Notes under the pieces: generated by a model
Database searches by the model: none
Told to the model about the DNA's origin: nothing
Seen by the model: only the letters and a program-made list of their open reading frames with translations
Translations under genes and position numbers: made by a program
In this document: one piece after another, positions 3,942-5,300 of the stretch
Layout: every line of letters starts with the position of its first letter
How positions within the stretch are numbered: the stretch's first letter is position 1
NCBI GenBank assembly: GCA_030744635.1
Contig: JASLQE010000367.1
Span: forward strand, 1 to 5,300
From: Dehalococcoidia bacterium
Lineage (GTDB): Bacteria > Chloroflexota > Dehalococcoidia > JACVQG01 > JAHKAY01
DNA length: 5,300 nt
Direction: 5' to 3'

Positions 3942-5300
3942 TCAGACCTTCTCTACCTGGACCAGGCCGGTGTTGTAGGGGAATGAGCCGCCCGGCGAGT
4001 AGGCGTCCTTGGTGAGCACATTGGCGCAGCCGCCGCGGTCCACACCCTCCTTATCGGGGTCGTACCAGGCCCCGTGGGGCACATCCACCACCCCGGGCAC
4101 AATCCGCTCCGTGACCCGGACGGGCAACTCCATCACACCGCGATCATTGAACACACGGACCATGTCACCCTCGGCGATGCCGCGGGCCTGGGCGTCCACC
4201 GAGTTCAGTATCACCACCTGGCGCTGGGTCTCCCGAATCCAGGGTAGGTTCTCAAACTGGCTGAGTGCCCGGCGGCGGAAGTGGGTGGTGATGAGCATGA
4301 GGGGGTACTTCTGGGCCAGGGGGTCGCTGGTGGTCTCCCACCCCTCAAAGTACTGGGGCAGGGCGGGGATGCCCGGCTGGGCCAGCTCGGCCCAGTGCTG
4401 GGAGTAGATTTCAATCTTCCCGGATGGGGTTTTGAAGGCGATATTCTCAGGGTCTTCAATCTGCTGCTGGAAGGCCACATAAGGCTCGTCCAGCGGGAGC
4501 CGGTAGATGACCTGATTGCGAAAGTCGTCGAAGTCGGGCACCTCGCTCCTGGAAACGGCCTCCCGCAGGTACTCCTCCTCGGTCTGGTCGCCGTAGCTGG
4601 CGATGCCCAGCTTTTCGGCCAGGCCTCGGCCGATTTCCAGATGGGAGCGGGTCTCCCCACAGGGCTCAATGCACTTGTTGACGAACCCGTAGTAGGCACC
4701 CCCCACCCCCTGGTCTATGTCGTTGCGCTCCAGGAAGGTGGTGGTGGGCAGGATAATATCGGCGAACTTGGCGGTGGGGGTCATAAACTGCTCCATGACC
4801 ACCAGGAAGTCCAGAGCCTTGAAGGCTTGGGCAATCTTGTTGGTATTGGGGAACTGGTTGAGGTAGTTGCAGTTCACCACCCAGGCCAGCTTGCAATCGG
4901 CGGGAAATCCACCCGCCTTGCCTTTGAGGATGAAATCGGGGATATCGTTGTAGTGCACCCGGGAGGCCTTATAGCTGGTGGGGGAGCCCCGGGGCGGCTC
5001 AGGCACATCGTCCACGGGGTTGGGGACCTTGATGGGCGACCTCATCTTGAGGGGGTAGCCGCCGACGATGGACTCCCAGGCCCGGCCGGCCGCATCGCCG
5101 CCGTGTATGCCCACATTGCCCGTCATGGCCGCCAGGATGCTGACAGCCCGGTGGTACTGCTCGCCATAGGCGGTACGGCCCGGTGCGATGCCTGCCATGA
5201 GGGCCGCCGGCCTAGTGGCGGCGTACTCCCGAGCCAGGGCGACTATGGTGTCCGCCGGCACTCCGGTTATGGCCTCCGCCCACTGTGGTGTCTTGGGGGT
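3942..5300 (-). CDS. DmsA-type molybdopterin oxidoreductase catalytic subunit, C-terminal 452 residues (partial)
   Basis: This is a catalytic subunit of the DMSO reductase superfamily, binding a bis-molybdopterin guanine dinucleotide cofactor. The frame is open to the window edge, so the N-terminus, including any Tat signal, the FS0 cluster cysteines and the molybdenum ligand residue, is not visible. Numbering the visible part from the edge, TPQWAEAITGVP (5-16) and LMAGIAPGRTAYGEQYHRAV (34-53) are standard. VVMEQFMTPTAKFADIILP (167-185) is the family signature region. The C-terminal dinucleotide-binding domain starts near 331 (YPLMLITTHFRRRALSQFEN) and includes NDRGVMELPVRV (385-396). HGAWYDPD, VDRGGCANVLT and the closing LVQVEKV closely resemble E. 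coli DmsA. It is followed after 13 bases by the iron-sulfur subunit. Family is clear; substrate is open because the active-site ligand is outside the window. Confidence 0.94.
   Translation of the reverse strand, partial: TPKTPQWAEAITGVPADTIVALAREYAATRPAALMAGIAPGRTAYGEQYHRAVSILAAMTGNVGIHGGDAAGRAWESIVGGYPLKMRSPIKVPNPVDDVPEPPRGSPTSYKASRVHYNDIPDFILKGKAGGFPADCKLAWVVNCNYLNQFPNTNKIAQAFKALDFLVVMEQFMTPTAKFADIILPTTTFLERNDIDQGVGGAYYGFVNKCIEPCGETRSHLEIGRGLAEKLGIASYGDQTEEEYLREAVSRSEVPDFDDFRNQVIYRLPLDEPYVAFQQQIEDPENIAFKTPSGKIEIYSQHWAELAQPGIPALPQYFEGWETTSDPLAQKYPLMLITTHFRRRALSQFENLPWIRETQRQVVILNSVDAQARGIAEGDMVRVFNDRGVMELPVRVTERIVPGVVDVPHGAWYDPDKEGVDRGGCANVLTKDAYSPGGSFPYNTGLVQVEKV

Noticed and set aside
1..5300. 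CRISPR arrays, tRNA or rRNA genes, transposase genes
   Set aside because: No regularly spaced repeats, no cloverleaf-like sequence and no transposase motif were seen. The only long repeat is the diverged pair flanking the SCO genes.

Overview
The window is a GC-rich bacterial segment in which every supported gene lies on the minus strand, so transcription runs from high to low coordinates. In transcription order it holds: a molybdopterin oxidoreductase of the DmsA type (5300-3942, N-terminus outside the window); its four-cluster iron-sulfur partner of the DmsB type (3928-3377); a 237-bp intergenic region with a strong nested hairpin and a G-quadruplex motif; two tandem SCO1/SenC-family lipoproteins (3139-2279 and 2270-1602); a short intergenic region with a terminator-like hairpin and a promoter; and the arginine biosynthesis genes argJ (1509-277) and argB (276-1, C-terminus outside the window).

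The organism cannot be named from this sequence alone. The combination of a bifunctional ArgJ, complex iron-sulfur molybdoenzymes, SCO lipoproteins and apparently leaderless sigma70-type promoters would suit Chloroflexota, for example a Dehalococcoidia-like lineage. This is a low-confidence inference.

Three functional units are visible. The first is a respiratory-type molybdoenzyme pair that would reduce (or oxidise) a small substrate, with electrons passing through four [4Fe-4S] clusters. No membrane anchor subunit follows it in the window. The second is a pair of secreted, membrane-tethered SCO proteins. The distal one (1602-2270) keeps the complete Cys-x3-Cys plus His copper site and carries an extra Met/His-rich loop. 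The proximal one (2279-3139) keeps Cys-x3-Cys but has Gly where the copper-ligand His should be. This suggests a split into a copper chaperone and a thiol-redox partner. The third is argJ-argB, two ornithine/arginine pathway enzymes whose stop and start codons abut.

The most unusual signal is a pair of diverged direct repeats of about 100 bp (1446-1546 and 3075-3176) flanking the SCO pair. Each contains a near-consensus sigma70 promoter (TTGACT, 17-bp spacer, TATAGT or TAAAGT) exactly six bases before the start codon, which predicts leaderless mRNAs. The similarity continues into the first ~60 bases of argJ coding sequence. The copy in front of the SCO pair therefore looks like a decayed duplicate of the argJ promoter and 5' end, now driving a different operon and possibly giving the first SCO protein its odd N-terminal extension.
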